Source: an uncultured Clostridia bacterium (GTDB lineage Bacteria; Bacillota; Clostridia; Christensenellales; Borkfalkiaceae). Taken from it: a stretch of 64,000 bases of DNA. Within the stretch, counting starts at the first letter, position 1, and every line of letters starts with the position of its first letter. The notes under the pieces were generated by a model. The model made no database searches and was not told the origin of the DNA. It saw nothing but the letters and a program-made list of their open reading frames with translations. Location of the stretch: the NCBI GenBank assembly GCA_947631195.1, contig CANRKK010000003.1, positions 1-64,000 on the forward strand, in the 5' to 3' direction. This document shows, piece by piece, positions 53,501 through 63,135 of this stretch. The translations under genes were made by a program, and so were the position numbers.

Positions 53501-56500
53501 ATATCTTCAACGGGCCCACGGCAACCGACAACTATTTAACTTCGACGGGCATACGTTCGCTATATGCGGGCCTTTTGAGGAACGCCGAAGTGGTGGACTA
53601 CAGGATATATAACGACAACACGGGCGAACTTATCCGCGCCGATTCCAAATACCGCGTTGGCAAGGCCATAGCGGGGGGCGGCAGCGCAAGGCCCGCGCTC
53701 GTGGACTTAAAGCTCACCCCCGACGAGCTCGGGCTCATCAACAACGGCAAATACCGCATGGAGTTCGACTTTTACAGAACGGAGGACGACAAAAAGAGCG
53801 GCAGCGTATCCTATGCGAATAATTTCACATCAATCTTCTACGTGGACTACGACGCGCCCATTCTGGAGGGCTCGCGCGTAAGATACTACGACTACGAAGA
53901 AAACAACAGGACGAAGCAGAGAGTTTATCTCGACCTCGACATATACGACAACCACTATCCGCAGGCGGTGCTGATATGCTATGCCGAACAGGAGAACGAG
54001 GACCCCACGCAGGTGGCGGAAATCAATTTGGCGACGGAGTACGTCACTCCCATATACTCGCCCGTAAAGAACGGCACCACTACCGTTTCGGTTGAAATAA
54101 CCGACTTCTACGAGCAGTATAAAAACAGGCTGTACGTGCAGGTTGACGACTACGCGCTCAACCACAACGTGTACTCCATCAATTTCAACACTTCCAACCA
54201 AAACGGCGCCTCGGACGAATTTGACTTTGTAACAAACGACAGAGTAACCGCCACGCAGGGCTCCAGCGCGACCGACGTGACGTACAACCTCACTATCGAA
54301 AAGAACGAACTCTACACCGTGGCCTTGAATTGCGGCACGTCCAATCCCTCCAACTACACCTGGAGCACCTATAACAGGAACATCGTTTCCGTAAAGAACA
54401 ATCAGATATTCGGACTTGCGGCAGGCGACGCGAGGGTGAGGGTAAGCTCGGGCGGCAAAACCCTGACGTTAAACGTAACAGTAACCGAAAGCAGCCGCAC
54501 GCTTCCAAGGCCTTCATTCTCCTTTGACGTTATGCAAAATTCCAGCCTCGGCCTGCAAAAGCCGTCGGGCATGGTGGAAGTAAACGCGGGTCAGACGTTC
54601 ACGTTAACGGTTGTCGCCGACCCTTGGTACTATCCCATGGACGGCATCGCGTTCAGCTGGACTACGTCCAACGACCAGATAGCCACCGTTGACCAAAACG
54701 GCACGGTCACGACCTTGAACAAGCACGGCTCGGCCACGATAACGGCCACCGCAACTATAAACGGGTCAAACATATCGGCAATGGTAAGGCTCAGCGTGGA
54801 GGAACCTTTCACGGTTGCCAACACCTATCTCAACAAGTATCACGGCTCCGAAACGACGGTCGTCATTCCCGACGATAAAAATATAATGTATATCGCCGAG
54901 GAGGCCTTTGAGGACAACGACACCATGGAGCGCGTCGTTATTCCCAGAACGGTTACCCAGATAAGCGAAAGGGCCTTCCTGAATTGCACCGCGCTCAAAG
55001 AGGTGTACTTCATAGATATCACCGACGAAAATTCCACGCCCGACAAGGACCTTGCAAAGGTCAACCTCATTTTGGCGGACGCTTTCCAGGGTTGCACGCA
55101 GCTCGAACTTGTGGACCTCACCAACGTCAAAGTGCTTACCGTCGGCGCAAACGCATTTGCGGGCTGCGAAAACCTGCGCGAAGTGCGCCATATGGAAAAG
55201 ATAGGCATAGCCAACGACTCGGCGTTCAGGGGTTGCACATCGCTTAAAGAAGCCGACATAACGGGCATGCACACCGCAGGCAGAAATATATTTGCGGGTT
55301 GCACGGGGCTTGAAAGCGTAATCACCGACCACTACACCGCGCTCAGCGAGGGCATGTTCCTCGGCTGCACGGGGCTTGAAAGCGTTGAAATAAACGCACC
55401 CCGCGTGGGCGGCGGCCAAAGCGTATTCGGCTTCGGCGGCGGCGCGTTCCAAGGCTGCACCAATCTTACAAGCGTAACTTTCGGCGGCGAAAAGACTTGG
55501 GCAAACACCGTGTTCAGAATCGACCCCTATGCCTTTGCGGGCTGCACCCGTCTTTCTGCGGTGGACTTCGGCGATTATAAAGTATCGTATATAGGCGACT
55601 ATGCCTTTGCGAACACCTCGATCCAAAACTTCACGGTGCCCGCGGGGACTGTCCTCGGCGAAAGCATCTTCGACGGCAAAGACGTAAACATAACGTGGGA
55701 CGACAGCTATACCGCCGACGGCGGCGCGATATACAGCGGCACGACCCTCGTGCTTGCGCCCAACACAATCGATTCGACTTTCAAAATCAAAGACAACACA
55801 ACGGAAATCGCGCCCTACGCCTTTGCAAGCAGCACGCTCGACGGCGTAACGATGGTTGAAATTCCCGCTACGGTCACCAAGATAGGCGAGGGAGCCTTTG
55901 CGGGACTGGGAATTACCGAAATTTCTATTCCAGCGGGCGTAACCGAAATTGCGCCGCACGCGTTCAGGGCAAGCGGACTTACTTCAATCTCAATCCATTC
56001 GGGCATAATTTCCATAGGCGAAAGCGCCTTTGCAAATTGCAGGTCGCTTACAGAAGTTAACCTTGCCAATGCCTCCGCCCTTCAGACGATAGGCAGCAAT
56101 GCGTTCTCGGGCACGGCGTTGACAAACGTGACGGTGGTAGCGTCCGTAAAGACAATGGGCGACAGAGTTTTTGCAAATTGCCAAAACCTCGAGGAAGTGC
56201 GCCTGCCTTCGCTCACCTCTCTCGGCGAATACACCTTTACGGGCTGTCCCGAACTTAAAACGGCTTCGTTCGGCGCGCAGGCCACGGCCTCGGGCACCTA
56301 CACGTTCTGCCCCGGCGTCACCGTCAATGTGCTTACGGGCGTCGAAACGGCAGGCCGCAGCTCCCTTACGAATGTAAGTCTCGGCGGACTTACCGAATTG
56401 GGCGAGGGAATGTTCTGGTACTGCACCGAGCTTGAACAAATCGACCTCGATAAGGTGACCAAGGTCGGCAATGGAGCGTTCCTGAGGTGCTCCAAGCTCT

Positions 56501-58014
56501 CGAGCGTCACCAATCTCGATAAACTTACGGACATGGGCGACGCTGCGTTCGGCCTCACCGCGCTCACGGAGCTGACCCTTACGTCGGCGCAAACGATAGG
56601 GGCGGAGGCGTTCTACAACGTGGCCGCAACAACCCTCTCCGTTCCCGCATTAAAGAGCGTGGGCGCGCGCGCCTTCTACGGCATAAGAATAAGCGCTCTG
56701 CAACTTCCCGCAACTTTGCAAAGCTATCAAAGCGGCGCGTTTGCAAACGCCGCAAACCTGTCAACCGTGACGGTGGACGGCGGCAACGAACTGTTCTTTG
56801 CCGAAAACAACGTGCTTTACAGAGTTATAAGCGGAGATAAAAACGGCGGCATATACGAAGTTTGTCTGTATCCCGCAAATTTACGTGCGCTTACAAGCGA
56901 AACCTATCCCGCGCACTACCGCATAAAGGACGGCACGGTCTCGGTATTGGCGCAGGCGTTCGAGGGCGTAAACAGGGGCTATCTTACCACGGTCACCCTT
57001 CCGTACAGCGTAAAGACGATAGGCGACAGGGCCTTCTACGGCTCCAATATAACCAGGTACAACTTTGAAAGTATCGCCGCCCCCGTGCTCTTGTCCGAGC
57101 CTTGGGACCTCACGCAAAGGAATACCGATGTGTTCTCGTTCGACGCTTTCCATTCGCTGTACTACCGCAACTTCACGCGCGAAATTTTAGACTTTGTCCC
57201 CGAACTCGCGGGGCAGCAGGTCAGCGCGGTTACGCTTGCATATCCCTCCAACGGCACGGGCTATTCAAACTATACCTACACACATTTCTTCGGCGGCACG
57301 GTAAGCCTCGGAGAGCTGATGGACGACAACACGCGCGACTTTATAAACCGCGTGGACAGCTATGATGTTGATACCGTAAAGGGCTGGATTAATCTTGAAA
57401 ATACGCCCGAAAACCTTGCGATGGTTACGGAATTCTCCGAATCGGTTAAAACGGCCCACAGGATATACAACAACACAACAAGCCCCGTTCAGCTTGAAAT
57501 GTTGGGCGAGGACAGAATTGCAAAGCTGACGGAGGTAGAAGAGGCGCTAAAGCCCGTAAAGACCAAGTTCGGCATCACGGTAAGGATATCCAGCGTCTCT
57601 CCCGACGCCACCAGCGCGCACAAGTCCGAATACCTCGAGGGCGAAACGTTCGATTTGACGGGTCTCGTTCTGCGGGTGGTTTACGACGACTATTCCGAGG
57701 AAATCATAAGCGACCTCTCCGAAGTAAAGCTCCAGTCCGCCTATACGGGCACGCTCTACAGCTACAACACCTTTGTGGCGGCCGAGTACAAGGGCGAGTA
57801 CTTCAGAATCCCCATCACCGTAAAGGCGTCGGCGTCCTCCGATCCCCAGGCTCCCGAAAATCCCGAAACTCCGGCTCCCGCGGGCGGCGGCTGCGGCGGG
57901 TGCGGTTCCGTTGATACGGGGGCGACGCTGGGCGGCACGGGGCTGATGCTCCTCACCCTGGCGGGAACGATATTTATAATCAACAAGTTGCGCCGCAGGG
58001 CGAACAAAAAATAA
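50578..58014 (+). CDS. Giant S8 subtilase with PA insert, Ig-like and BspA-type leucine-rich repeats, C-terminal TM anchor
   Basis: Catalytic motifs VAILDTGLDYTHV, HGVHVAGIVAG, SGTSMATPNLAGLMAL; LRR_5-like AFAGCTRLSAVDFGDY repeats; tail GGGCGGCGSVDTG-TM-LRRRANKK. Confidence 0.9.
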   Translation: MKSQTKKIAIAALSLTLAATLTLSQVISYANGPAPSLSPRTETLSFNNVTGTVDTSKVVRDNLSAQVMDYGEEEEQRTISGANVTKTVIVRLETPSVADSKGEEQTVDEYLSTAAGKTALKNIRDSQNAFLSNLGAAGIAFKEVGRYSAVLNAVAIEVNLKQFQKIRGITGVSMAGVSKTYSALADQGAQVNPSNVHGTGIYDSTGIIEKYGYDGSGVTVAILDTGLDYTHVAFEKQPEELGFDRKYVQGKVASGMLSASETSPNLTVDDVYLSDKVPFAYDYADKDTDVYPSYSQHGVHVAGIVAGSAAIYVNKDGDIIGDDEGEESFSGVAPNAQLVICKVFTDDLESEDIGGATSEDIMAALDDCVTLGVDIINMSLGTTSGFSSVEIDGDEEGRLLKDTYQSIKDEGISLIAAAGNEYSSGSGSEFGTNLASNPDSSTVGSPSTFVGAMSVASINGQQSDYMLGNPGENTAYGDYPLYYTESNDANAVPFNFADELLGDEESGTFTYYVIPGTGSQGDYPVAARQALERAKTTGEKILVLVRRGTLDFQTKVENAHSLGAAGIIVYDNVPGTIRMSLGEIEEEDRIPAVAINMEAGAMLTTDPNNPNRTRTSGTIEINKSYKAGPFMNDYSSWGCSPDLQLKPDITSHGGEITSSVAGGYEQMSGTSMATPNLAGLMALVKDYLKDINPEISAKDLTTLTNQIVMSSATLVYDEEKLPYSPRKQGAGLATLSNIFTTKAYLETVEGHNGGAEDNRPKIELGEDEDKKGEYTFTFYVTNFDGESALEFELVSRFFTETIAADKLAVAEAAHMLTDIPAQFEVTGATRSGDAITVNAGQKATIKVTLKLSDSEKKYLNDNFKNGMFVEGFISLVSKTGGQCDLNLPFMGFYGDWDAAPMLDYNAYEIAAIEEDTSLTEAEKPHESVFATQLYSTYYNGRYGVPMGGYAYVQDDTYGVRQVYVSEEHCAVSRYNIFNGPTATDNYLTSTGIRSLYAGLLRNAEVVDYRIYNDNTGELIRADSKYRVGKAIAGGGSARPALVDLKLTPDELGLINNGKYRMEFDFYRTEDDKKSGSVSYANNFTSIFYVDYDAPILEGSRVRYYDYEENNRTKQRVYLDLDIYDNHYPQAVLICYAEQENEDPTQVAEINLATEYVTPIYSPVKNGTTTVSVEITDFYEQYKNRLYVQVDDYALNHNVYSINFNTSNQNGASDEFDFVTNDRVTATQGSSATDVTYNLTIEKNELYTVALNCGTSNPSNYTWSTYNRNIVSVKNNQIFGLAAGDARVRVSSGGKTLTLNVTVTESSRTLPRPSFSFDVMQNSSLGLQKPSGMVEVNAGQTFTLTVVADPWYYPMDGIAFSWTTSNDQIATVDQNGTVTTLNKHGSATITATATINGSNISAMVRLSVEEPFTVANTYLNKYHGSETTVVIPDDKNIMYIAEEAFEDNDTMERVVIPRTVTQISERAFLNCTALKEVYFIDITDENSTPDKDLAKVNLILADAFQGCTQLELVDLTNVKVLTVGANAFAGCENLREVRHMEKIGIANDSAFRGCTSLKEADITGMHTAGRNIFAGCTGLESVITDHYTALSEGMFLGCTGLESVEINAPRVGGGQSVFGFGGGAFQGCTNLTSVTFGGEKTWANTVFRIDPYAFAGCTRLSAVDFGDYKVSYIGDYAFANTSIQNFTVPAGTVLGESIFDGKDVNITWDDSYTADGGAIYSGTTLVLAPNTIDSTFKIKDNTTEIAPYAFASSTLDGVTMVEIPATVTKIGEGAFAGLGITEISIPAGVTEIAPHAFRASGLTSISIHSGIISIGESAFANCRSLTEVNLANASALQTIGSNAFSGTALTNVTVVASVKTMGDRVFANCQNLEEVRLPSLTSLGEYTFTGCPELKTASFGAQATASGTYTFCPGVTVNVLTGVETAGRSSLTNVSLGGLTELGEGMFWYCTELEQIDLDKVTKVGNGAFLRCSKLSSVTNLDKLTDMGDAAFGLTALTELTLTSAQTIGAEAFYNVAATTLSVPALKSVGARAFYGIRISALQLPATLQSYQSGAFANAANLSTVTVDGGNELFFAENNVLYRVISGDKNGGIYEVCLYPANLRALTSETYPAHYRIKDGTVSVLAQAFEGVNRGYLTTVTLPYSVKTIGDRAFYGSNITRYNFESIAAPVLLSEPWDLTQRNTDVFSFDAFHSLYYRNFTREILDFVPELAGQQVSAVTLAYPSNGTGYSNYTYTHFFGGTVSLGELMDDNTRDFINRVDSYDVDTVKGWINLENTPENLAMVTEFSESVKTAHRIYNNTTSPVQLEMLGEDRIAKLTEVEEALKPVKTKFGITVRISSVSPDATSAHKSEYLEGETFDLTGLVLRVVYDDYSEEIISDLSEVKLQSAYTGTLYSYNTFVAAEYKGEYFRIPITVKASASSDPQAPENPETPAPAGGGCGGCGSVDTGATLGGTGLMLLTLAGTIFIINKLRRRANKK

Positions 58015-58027
58015 AGGAATAAAAAAA

Positions 58028-59440
58028 GTGAAAGCCAAAATCAAACCACTGATAATTTTAATTGCCGTGTTCGCGCTGTCCCTCGCTGCGGGGATAGCCG
58101 CGGGCTGCAGCATAGGCGAGAAGAGCGCCAAGCAAATGGCGGATGAGCTCGGACTCGTATGCCCCGTGACCTACTATGCCAACGGCGGCCAGTTTTTGGA
58201 CGGGTCCAGCAAGGACCAGAAGGTGTACAGGACGATATATTATGCGCCGGGATCGCCCGTTTTCAACATAGGTGTGGATAAAGTAAATGAAGGGTCCGAT
58301 ATCGGAATAACGCGGGATGGCTATGTGTTTGACGGTTGGGAATACTGCAAACTCAACGACGACGGCACGCCTATACTCAAAGACGACGGCGGCAACGTGC
58401 TTACCGTTCTTCCTAACGGCACGGCCGACATCAAGGACACGAACGGCAAGCAGCTTTTGGAGCAGAGCAAGCGGTTCACCGCCGAACCCGACGGCAGAAA
58501 AGCGTTCGCGAACGGCAGAGTAATCATAAACGAGGGCGAATATCTCTATCTTGCCGCAACGTGGGTGCAGGACGTGATAATCGAATACAGACTTGTCACC
58601 GACACCCCGATAACGACGACCGTAACGGAGGACGGAGCCGAAAAACAGGTTACCTACAACACGGGCGATCTGCTTTCCACCCAAAGTTTTGAAAATTTTC
58701 AGGATATGGTTATAAGCCCTTCCTCATGGACCGTCGACCTCGGCAGCACACATTCGTACATTCATATGTACTACGATGAGGATTGTACCGACCCCGTAAA
58801 GCCGAACGGCACGATAGCCAAGCCGACCGACAATACCAACGCGGTGATTTACGTAAAATATCTGCAGGGCAGCTGGACGACGGTGCGCACGGACGCAAAC
58901 TTTGCCACTATGCTATCGAGCACGACAGGTAACTTCTATATTCCCCACGATATAGATTGCTCGTCATATAATTATTTCTCGCTGAAGAGAAGCACGTCTA
59001 CGTTTAACTGCAGGGTAGAGGGCAACGGTTTCACCGTAAGCGGCATAACCATACCCAACCAACGGATCCAAAGCGGCGGCAGCGTTTCCCTTTTCGGCAA
59101 AATCGGCAAAAATGCGCAAATCAACAACCTCACGATAGAGAGCATTGATGTGACGGCAACGCTCACGACCGGCGTCGCAACGGTTTACGCAATGTTTTCG
59201 GAGGTAGAGGAGGGCGCAACCTTCAACGAATTTTTCGTACAAAACTACTCTTTGAGTATATCGGGCTTCGCAAACGGCACTATTCTCAATATACAAAAGG
59301 ATCTTACGGGAAATTATATAACGGATAATTGGCTGTACGGCATGACCAACGACGCGGAATTTGTTTCCAAATACGGTAACATCGTGCAAAACGCCACATT
59401 GAAAATAGATAACGAACAAGTCATAGGAGGACAACAATGA
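58028..59440 (+). CDS. Lipoprotein with InlB-like/beta-repeat segment
   Basis: Lipobox IAAGC; TYYANGGQFLDGS...RDGYVFDGWEYC. Confidence 0.7.
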   Translation: MKAKIKPLIILIAVFALSLAAGIAAGCSIGEKSAKQMADELGLVCPVTYYANGGQFLDGSSKDQKVYRTIYYAPGSPVFNIGVDKVNEGSDIGITRDGYVFDGWEYCKLNDDGTPILKDDGGNVLTVLPNGTADIKDTNGKQLLEQSKRFTAEPDGRKAFANGRVIINEGEYLYLAATWVQDVIIEYRLVTDTPITTTVTEDGAEKQVTYNTGDLLSTQSFENFQDMVISPSSWTVDLGSTHSYIHMYYDEDCTDPVKPNGTIAKPTDNTNAVIYVKYLQGSWTTVRTDANFATMLSSTTGNFYIPHDIDCSSYNYFSLKRSTSTFNCRVEGNGFTVSGITIPNQRIQSGGSVSLFGKIGKNAQINNLTIESIDVTATLTTGVATVYAMFSEVEEGATFNEFFVQNYSLSISGFANGTILNIQKDLTGNYITDNWLYGMTNDAEFVSKYGNIVQNATLKIDNEQVIGGQQ

Positions 59441-62094
59441 AAAAACTTTTAACGGCATTTGCCTGCACTTTGCTTGGCGGCAGCATGATTTTTGCCGCTG
59501 CGTGCGGGGGCGGCAATAGCGGCGGAGGAAGCGACCTCGCCGAAACCCGCGCATTATCCCTGTCCATAGGGGCGCTGGACGGCAACTTCAATCCCTTCTT
59601 CTACACCTCGCTCACGGACGGACAGGTAATAAGCATGACGCAATCCTCGCTCATCACTTCGGACGTGGACCAGAACGGCGACGTGCAACCCGCTGCGGGC
59701 GACAACTACAACACCGTTGCCAAGGACTTTGAAATAAAGTACTACAACGCTCCCTCGGGCGGCACCGAATGTTCCGACACGGTTGCGGCGCAAAGCGGCA
59801 GAACGGAATACAGGTTCCTCATCAAAAACGGCATGAAGTTCTCCGACGGCACGCCCATCACCATAAAGGACGTACTCTTTAACTTCTACGTATATCTCGA
59901 CTTCGTCTACACGGGCTCCAATACCATGTATTCCGTGGATATACAGGGCTTAAAGGCATACCAGATGAACGACTCCACCATATCCGATAGCGACGAAACG
60001 AGCTCGGGGCAGTTCGTTACCCACGCTCAGGACAGGTTGCAGGAACTCATAGGTTACGGTTCAAAAGACCCCTCGTATCCCACGCTTTCCACACAGGGCG
60101 AAAAGGACTTCGAGCGCGTAAAAGTTCTCTTTAAAGATGAAGTTACAAGCGACTGGAACAACCTTGAAACGAGCTGGGTGGAAACGTACAAAGTAAACTA
60201 CACTTTCACCGCCGCATGGCAGGCGTATCTCTTCAACGAGGGCCTCGTCTCCACGCAGATGAGACGTTATGAAGACGGCACCATAAGGGAAATAAGGTTC
60301 GACGAAGCCACGGACGAAGAAATCGACCCCTCCGACAAGGCCGCCTACGACCTCGGCAAAATCAAAACCACGCTCGACCCTTGGGTTGAGGGCGCAACCG
60401 AGGCAGGCTCCAACGTTGGTAAGATTGAGGGTCAGAATATCATAGACAATATCGAAGGTCTTTCGGGCGACGCCGCAATAAAGGACTATTGCATACAGCG
60501 CGTATATAACACCTACATGCCCGACGACGGTTCCGGTCTGGACGAAGTTTTAAGCTATTGGCAGACGGGCACCGACGCCTACAACGAATTCCTCGCGGAC
60601 GAGCGCGGCAAGACGTTGGACAACAGCGCGCATCCCCAGTACTATATAAGGGGCATACAGACCGAAAAGAACGTAACCACGTTCAACGGCAAAACTCTCG
60701 ACGGCAGCTACGACGTGCTTAAGGTCATAATCAACAAGGTTGACCCCGCCGCAATCTGGCAGTTCGGCATAACCATAGCTCCGATGAACTACTATTCGGG
60801 CACTTTTGAAGGCAAGGATTATATAGCGTCGTTCAACGGCGACCAGATAGACTACGCCAACGATCCCACGGGCAACGCAAACACCTGTTTCGGCGTATGC
60901 CGCGGCAAGTTTGACTTCTTCGACCAGATAGTAAGGGGCACCGCATCGGGCAAGAGCGCCCTTCCCAAGGGTGCAGGCCCCTACATGGCTTCCACGGTCA
61001 CGGGCGGCGTGGCAACTGCGGGCAGCCAGTTTGACGACAACAACATCGTTTACTACGAGCGCAATCCCTACTTTGAAACCATGGGTTCGGGCTTGAACAA
61101 CGCAAAGATCAAGTATCTCAGATATAAGGTTCTCACCGAGGACAGAATTTTATCCTCCATCATCTCGGGCAATACCGACTACGGCGAGCCCAACGCGACC
61201 GACACCAACAACACGGCGGTAATTCAGCAGAGAGACCTTTTGGAAAAGATAACCTACGATACGAACGGCTTCGGCTATGTCGGAATCAACCCCACTTTCG
61301 TACCCGATATCAACATAAGAAAGATTATAATGCGCGCCATGAACACCGGCCTCTGCCTGCAATACTACGGCTCGCTTGCACAACCTCTGTACAGGCCCAT
61401 GTCTCTCACAAGCTGGGCATATCCTCAGGGCGTAAAATCGTACGGCTATCTCAACAATCCTCTTACCAAACCCGAAGACATAAAGGCTGAATTGAGGGAG
61501 CTCGGCTACACCGAAGGCAACGGCGGAGTATATCAGAAGGACGGCAAGTCTTTAACTTATACCTTCACCATAGCGGGCGCAAACTCGGATCACCCCGCAT
61601 ACAACATGTTCCAGGACGCGGCCGCGATCCTCAACAAGTCGGGCTTCAACATAAAGATTTCCACCGACCCCAACGCTCTCCTTGCGTTGACCCGCGGCGG
61701 ACTTCAGGTTTGGGCGGCGGCGTGGTCGTCCGGCGTAGACCCCGACATGTATCAGGTTTACCATAAGGACAGCATGGCGACGAGCGTCTTGAACTGGGGT
61801 TACAGAACAATATTGAACGACGTTTCGCAGACTTATACCACGGAACCCGCTCTTATAAACACGCTCAGCGACCTTATAGACCAGGCGCGCGAAACCAACA
61901 CGCAGAGCGTCCGCAAGAATCTCTACGGACAGTGCCTCGATACGATAATGGAACTTGCAATAGAGCTTCCCATCTACCAGCGCAAGGATATGTGCGTGTT
62001 CAATAAAACTATAATCGATTCTTCCACGGTCAACACAAAGGCCAATGCCAACAACGGCGTTCTGGATAGAATTTGGGAAGTTAATTATCTTTAA
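59437..62094 (+). CDS. Family 5 ABC transporter substrate-binding lipoprotein (OppA-like)
   Basis: Lipobox FAAAC; SLSIGALDGNFNPFFYTSLTDGQVISM; EVVVW-like C-terminal region; upstream of oppB-like gene. Confidence 0.88.
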   Translation: MKKLLTAFACTLLGGSMIFAAACGGGNSGGGSDLAETRALSLSIGALDGNFNPFFYTSLTDGQVISMTQSSLITSDVDQNGDVQPAAGDNYNTVAKDFEIKYYNAPSGGTECSDTVAAQSGRTEYRFLIKNGMKFSDGTPITIKDVLFNFYVYLDFVYTGSNTMYSVDIQGLKAYQMNDSTISDSDETSSGQFVTHAQDRLQELIGYGSKDPSYPTLSTQGEKDFERVKVLFKDEVTSDWNNLETSWVETYKVNYTFTAAWQAYLFNEGLVSTQMRRYEDGTIREIRFDEATDEEIDPSDKAAYDLGKIKTTLDPWVEGATEAGSNVGKIEGQNIIDNIEGLSGDAAIKDYCIQRVYNTYMPDDGSGLDEVLSYWQTGTDAYNEFLADERGKTLDNSAHPQYYIRGIQTEKNVTTFNGKTLDGSYDVLKVIINKVDPAAIWQFGITIAPMNYYSGTFEGKDYIASFNGDQIDYANDPTGNANTCFGVCRGKFDFFDQIVRGTASGKSALPKGAGPYMASTVTGGVATAGSQFDDNNIVYYERNPYFETMGSGLNNAKIKYLRYKVLTEDRILSSIISGNTDYGEPNATDTNNTAVIQQRDLLEKITYDTNGFGYVGINPTFVPDINIRKIIMRAMNTGLCLQYYGSLAQPLYRPMSLTSWAYPQGVKSYGYLNNPLTKPEDIKAELRELGYTEGNGGVYQKDGKSLTYTFTIAGANSDHPAYNMFQDAAAILNKSGFNIKISTDPNALLALTRGGLQVWAAAWSSGVDPDMYQVYHKDSMATSVLNWGYRTILNDVSQTYTTEPALINTLSDLIDQARETNTQSVRKNLYGQCLDTIMELAIELPIYQRKDMCVFNKTIIDSSTVNTKANANNGVLDRIWEVNYL

Positions 62095-62119
62095 TAAACG
62101 ATAAACGGAAAACTTAAAA

Positions 62120-63127
62120 ATGGACATGGTAAAATATATAGTCAAGAGACTGCTTCTCTCCATATTCATTATGGTGGGAGTGTCGCTGATAATATACTTC
62201 ATAATAAGGCTGATGCCGATGGACTATATCGACAACACCTTTGCCACGCTTGCAGGCAACGGCGGCATAAGCGAGGAGAAGTATAACGCGCTCAAAGCCC
62301 TGTACGGACTTGAGGACAACAGCTTCGGCGGAATACTCAAGGGTTATTTCGGCTGGCTGATAAAGTTTTTACAGGGCGACATGGGCACCTCATTCGTGCA
62401 CAACAGACCCGTAAGCGAGCTCATTCTCGAAAACATGGGCATCTCTTTCGGCATTTCCTTTGTGTCGCTCATATTCGAGCTGATAATCGCCATTCCCCTC
62501 GGCATAAAGTGCGCCGTAAACCAATACGGCAAGCTGGACTACACCGCCACGGTCATCTGCATGACCTTAACGGCGTTCCCCACGTTCTTTTTGGGCAATC
62601 TGTTCATAATGTGGTTTGCCGACACTTTGGGCTGGTTTGACCCCTCTTTGGGACTTGTATCCTCAACTTTGCCCGTCACGGCAACCGCGTGGGAGAGATT
62701 CGGCGACATGCTCTGGCACCTCGTGTTGCCGATGGTGGTGCTCGTTTTGTTGAACGTGGGCTCCTACATGCGCTACCAGCGCACCAACACTCTGGAAGTG
62801 CTCAACGCCGACTATATCAGAACGGCGCGCGCAAAGGGCCTTTCGGAGGGGAAGGTGGTGTATAAGCACGTTTTCCGCAACACAATGATACCTTTGGTTA
62901 CGGTTATGGCCTCAACTCTCCCGATGCTTTTCGGCGGCGCGATGATAACCGAAACGGTGTTCAGCATACCGGGCATAGGCAAAATAACCTACGACGCTCT
63001 GATGAAGGGCGATATCCCCCTTGCCATGGGCTACAACATGTTTATAGCAATCTTAACGGTAATAGGCATATTGCTCTCCGACATCATGTACGCCGTGGTA
63101 GACCCCAGAGTCAAACTCGGAAAGTGA
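62120..63127 (+). CDS. Oligopeptide ABC transporter permease (OppB-like)
   Basis: YIVKRLLLSIFIMVGVSLIIYFIIRLMP; EVLNADYIRTARAKGLSEGKVVYKHVFRNTMIPLVT. Confidence 0.93.
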   Translation: MDMVKYIVKRLLLSIFIMVGVSLIIYFIIRLMPMDYIDNTFATLAGNGGISEEKYNALKALYGLEDNSFGGILKGYFGWLIKFLQGDMGTSFVHNRPVSELILENMGISFGISFVSLIFELIIAIPLGIKCAVNQYGKLDYTATVICMTLTAFPTFFLGNLFIMWFADTLGWFDPSLGLVSSTLPVTATAWERFGDMLWHLVLPMVVLVLLNVGSYMRYQRTNTLEVLNADYIRTARAKGLSEGKVVYKHVFRNTMIPLVTVMASTLPMLFGGAMITETVFSIPGIGKITYDALMKGDIPLAMGYNMFIAILTVIGILLSDIMYAVVDPRVKLGK

Positions 63128-63135
63128 GGACAACT

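Noticed and set aside
54900-57100. Repetitive DNA in the subtilase gene as a mobile repeat
   Set aside because: Explained by in-frame leucine-rich repeat coding (AFAGCTxLxxV), not by an insertion
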